From Membranipora membranacea (Eukaryota > Bryozoa > Gymnolaemata > Cheilostomatida > Membraniporidae), in NCBI GenBank assembly GCA_914767715.1, contig OU612075.1, positions 18,910,001 through 18,974,000 of the forward strand: 64,000 bases of DNA. The letters are read 5' to 3'. The notes under the pieces are model-generated. The model did not search any database and was not told where the DNA came from. It was given only the letters and a program-made list of their open reading frames with translations. The position numbers and the translations under genes are program-made. Below, piece after piece: positions 62,361 to 64,000 of the stretch. Position 1 is the first letter of the stretch. Each line of letters opens with the position of its first letter.

Positions 62361-62505
62361 GAGAATACACATTAGCTCAAGCGCTCAGATTTTGGCGGGA
62401 TATCCAATAGAGGCATCTCATTATCAACAACTGGTGGGGAAAGTGTTTGATAATGTAATGCTACTACCAGCTATCCCGACACAGTTTGAGCGCTTCAACT
62501 AAATA
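62361..62505. mobile_element. Foldback element, copy 2
   Basis: Copy of the near-palindromic element at 30019-30164 with a few substitutions. It sits at the matching place in block X. Confidence 0.6.
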
Positions 62506-62634
62506 TGTGTACAAGAATAAATTCACCATGTTTTGGATGACCGTGATGACTGACTGTTACACCTAATTATCAAGGAAATTGCTTTTCACTGAAATGTTAT
62601 GAGATTGAGATATGCTTCATTCATTTGAGTTGTG

Positions 62635-62694
62635 ATATATATATATATAAAGTTGTTATATATATATATATATATAGTTGTTATATATATATAT
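62635..62694. repeat. TA repeat cluster, copy 2
   Basis: Counterpart of 30286-30360 with shorter (TA)n runs. Confidence 0.8.
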
Positions 62695-62751
62695 TAACAT
62701 CAATCAATATTGATACTCCATTTCAATACTATAAAAACAAACAAATATCAG

Positions 62752-63372
62752 CTTCTCGGCCTATTGGCTAAGATCAAAGTGTCATTGCCAATGGCCGATT
62801 AGTGCCAGTTCAGTTTTGGCAGCTTGCTGCACACTTATGATTAGGAGGTCCTCTATAGCCTCACCTCTTGGATGCATTCTAGTTTTCTAGAATGTATCAC
62901 ATTCTCAGTATAAGGATTAGGGCACCTTGCGTCCCCCTTTAGGGCAGTGGGGTATATTAGCACTCACGGCCCAGTGTGTAGAGCGGCCGCCTAATAATCA
63001 CTGTTAATAAGATTGTTGTGGGTTCGAATCCCATCAAGGTCAGTTTTTTTTCAAATGGGTGCTTTATAAATGGAGCATTTTTACCGTAATCTTCTACTGC
63101 TATTGAGTTGTTTTCTGAAAGTACCCAACAGCTCAGTGAGCTATTGAAATACCTCTCTGCTTGCGCTATTTTGCTACCGATATTCAAAAATTTCCGTGGT
63201 GGGAGGGCGCTTATGCTTATGCTTATGCGCCCCTCCCACACCCTCCCCGCCTGATCAAGCTGCGCCCGATCATTATGCTCATCTCTGAAAAGTCAGTGAG
63301 TGAAATTTTTTAGAATATACGCCCCTGCTTTAGGAGCAGCCCAATCTTCTGTTTCTTAGCAAACAGCAACAT
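62752..63372 (+). mobile_element. Chimeric SINE-like element with U2 snRNA head
   Basis: The empty site in block X copy 1 (about 30417) defines an insertion of about 620 bp flanked by ATATCAG (62745-62751 and 63373-63379). It begins GCTTCTCGGCC, then TTGGCTAAGATCAA, which is the 5' stem-loop of U2 snRNA with small changes. The U2 match ends before the branch-site-pairing GUAGUA. Further in is a tRNA-like segment with a GGTTCGAATCC B box (62963-63041), then a GC-rich hairpin (about 63199-63241). No poly(A) tail is seen. It is consistent with a retroposed composite of U2 and other RNA. Confidence 0.65.
62963..63041 (+). other. tRNA-like sequence inside the U2-headed element
   Basis: A-box-like CCCAGTGTGTAGAGC and a perfect B box GGTTCGAATCC with a T-arm that pairs well (GTGGG with CCCAT). 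The acceptor stem does not pair and the anticodon arm is irregular. It is therefore a tRNA-derived promoter region or pseudogene rather than a functional tRNA. Confidence 0.6.
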
Positions 63373-64000
63373 ATATCAGTTTTGATCGATACTGTATTCA
63401 GTTTACTAGTGCTAAGCTTTCATAGATTGGAGTTACATCCCCTTGTCATTTAGCTTATATCAAAGCACTCACTTTATTTAACTAGCCAGGTTATCCAGGA
63501 CTGCTAAGGTAATATATGAATATATTTGCAATAAACCAGTATCTATAACAGCTAGTCTGGTAATAAGTAATGCAGGTGAAGCTTCTGTTAAAAAACTGCT
63601 GGTATTAGCAAAAATTATGAAGCTGGTTTACTTATAAATTTATTAGTTCATCATGACACCTGAAAATAAACCAAGGTGCATCCACAATTTTTTCTAAGCT
63701 GGAAAAATGATCATCCACTTGGTGAACGATGAGAAGAAACCCTACCTTACAAAACACCCTTGATCTTAATTTCCTCAAGCCTTTAGAAACACAACCAACC
63801 AATGCAACTGACTGAATGCATCTTTCCAGATTGAATTTATGTGTATCATTAATAGACTACGCACTTTATTTCATCCATCAGATCCATTGCAAGCATTATA
63901 CATATGGGACCATGTAGTCCGGTGGCAGCCCCCAAGATCCCAATACCTTTTGCCAAAAGTAAGGACCAGCAGATTACTTAATAGTTTTATACCTGTTAGT

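Larger units (their letters stand above)
60951..64000. repeat. Repeated block X, copy 2
   Basis: Matches 26948-31020 with the LINE missing. Specific to this copy are a (GGGAGCT)n array and a U2-headed insertion. It runs off the window end. Confidence 0.7.

Noticed and set aside
62752-62800. A functional U2 snRNA gene
   Set aside because: Only the 5' stem-loop region matches; the branch-site-pairing sequence and the rest of U2 are absent.
62963-63041. A functional tRNA gene
   Set aside because: The acceptor stem does not pair and the anticodon arm is irregular, although the T arm is good.
62957-63241. Minus-strand ORF containing MGFEPTT
   Set aside because: This peptide is the usual reverse translation of a tRNA B box (GGTTCGAATCC) and is no evidence of a gene.

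Overview
The window is AT-rich animal nuclear DNA. It shows spliceosomal GT-AG introns, TATA promoters, AATAAA sites, secreted multi-domain proteins and many retroelements. A marine invertebrate (sponge- or cnidarian-like) is my guess; the sequence does not fix the phylum.

The core is a head-to-tail array of near-identical genes on the + strand. Each encodes a secreted protein of about 860 residues: a signal peptide, a cysteine-containing N-terminal module, a variable acidic segment, a linker, ten thrombospondin type-1 repeats (TSRs, one per exon, all phase 0-0), and a Lys/Arg/Asn-rich tail. Gene A (46-7298) lacks only its first exon, which lies left of the window. Genes B (15049-22136) and C (36270-43312) are complete. 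Locus D (46640-54930) is a pseudogene: a young, decaying 5' half joined to an older, more divergent 3' half. Fragments of still older copies lie near 25.8-26.4 kb and 57.9-59.8 kb.

The intergenic DNA was duplicated along with the genes, so the copies act as natural empty-site controls for insertions. These reveal a foldback MITE in an intron of A (2874-3254), a 941-bp solo-LTR-like element (23653-24593), a 5'-truncated, frameshifted LINE with reverse transcriptase (about 27770-29681), and a roughly 620-bp chimeric element with a U2 snRNA-like head and an internal tRNA-like promoter (about 62752-63372). A block of several kb at 26948-31110 recurs at 60951-64000. Downstream of genes A and C there are orphan TSR exons and an open, splice-flanked 102-nt exon-like sequence.

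The region from 55 to 60.7 kb has no gene I can support. Exon boundaries come from splice signals, phase consistency and comparison of the copies by eye; there is no transcript evidence.
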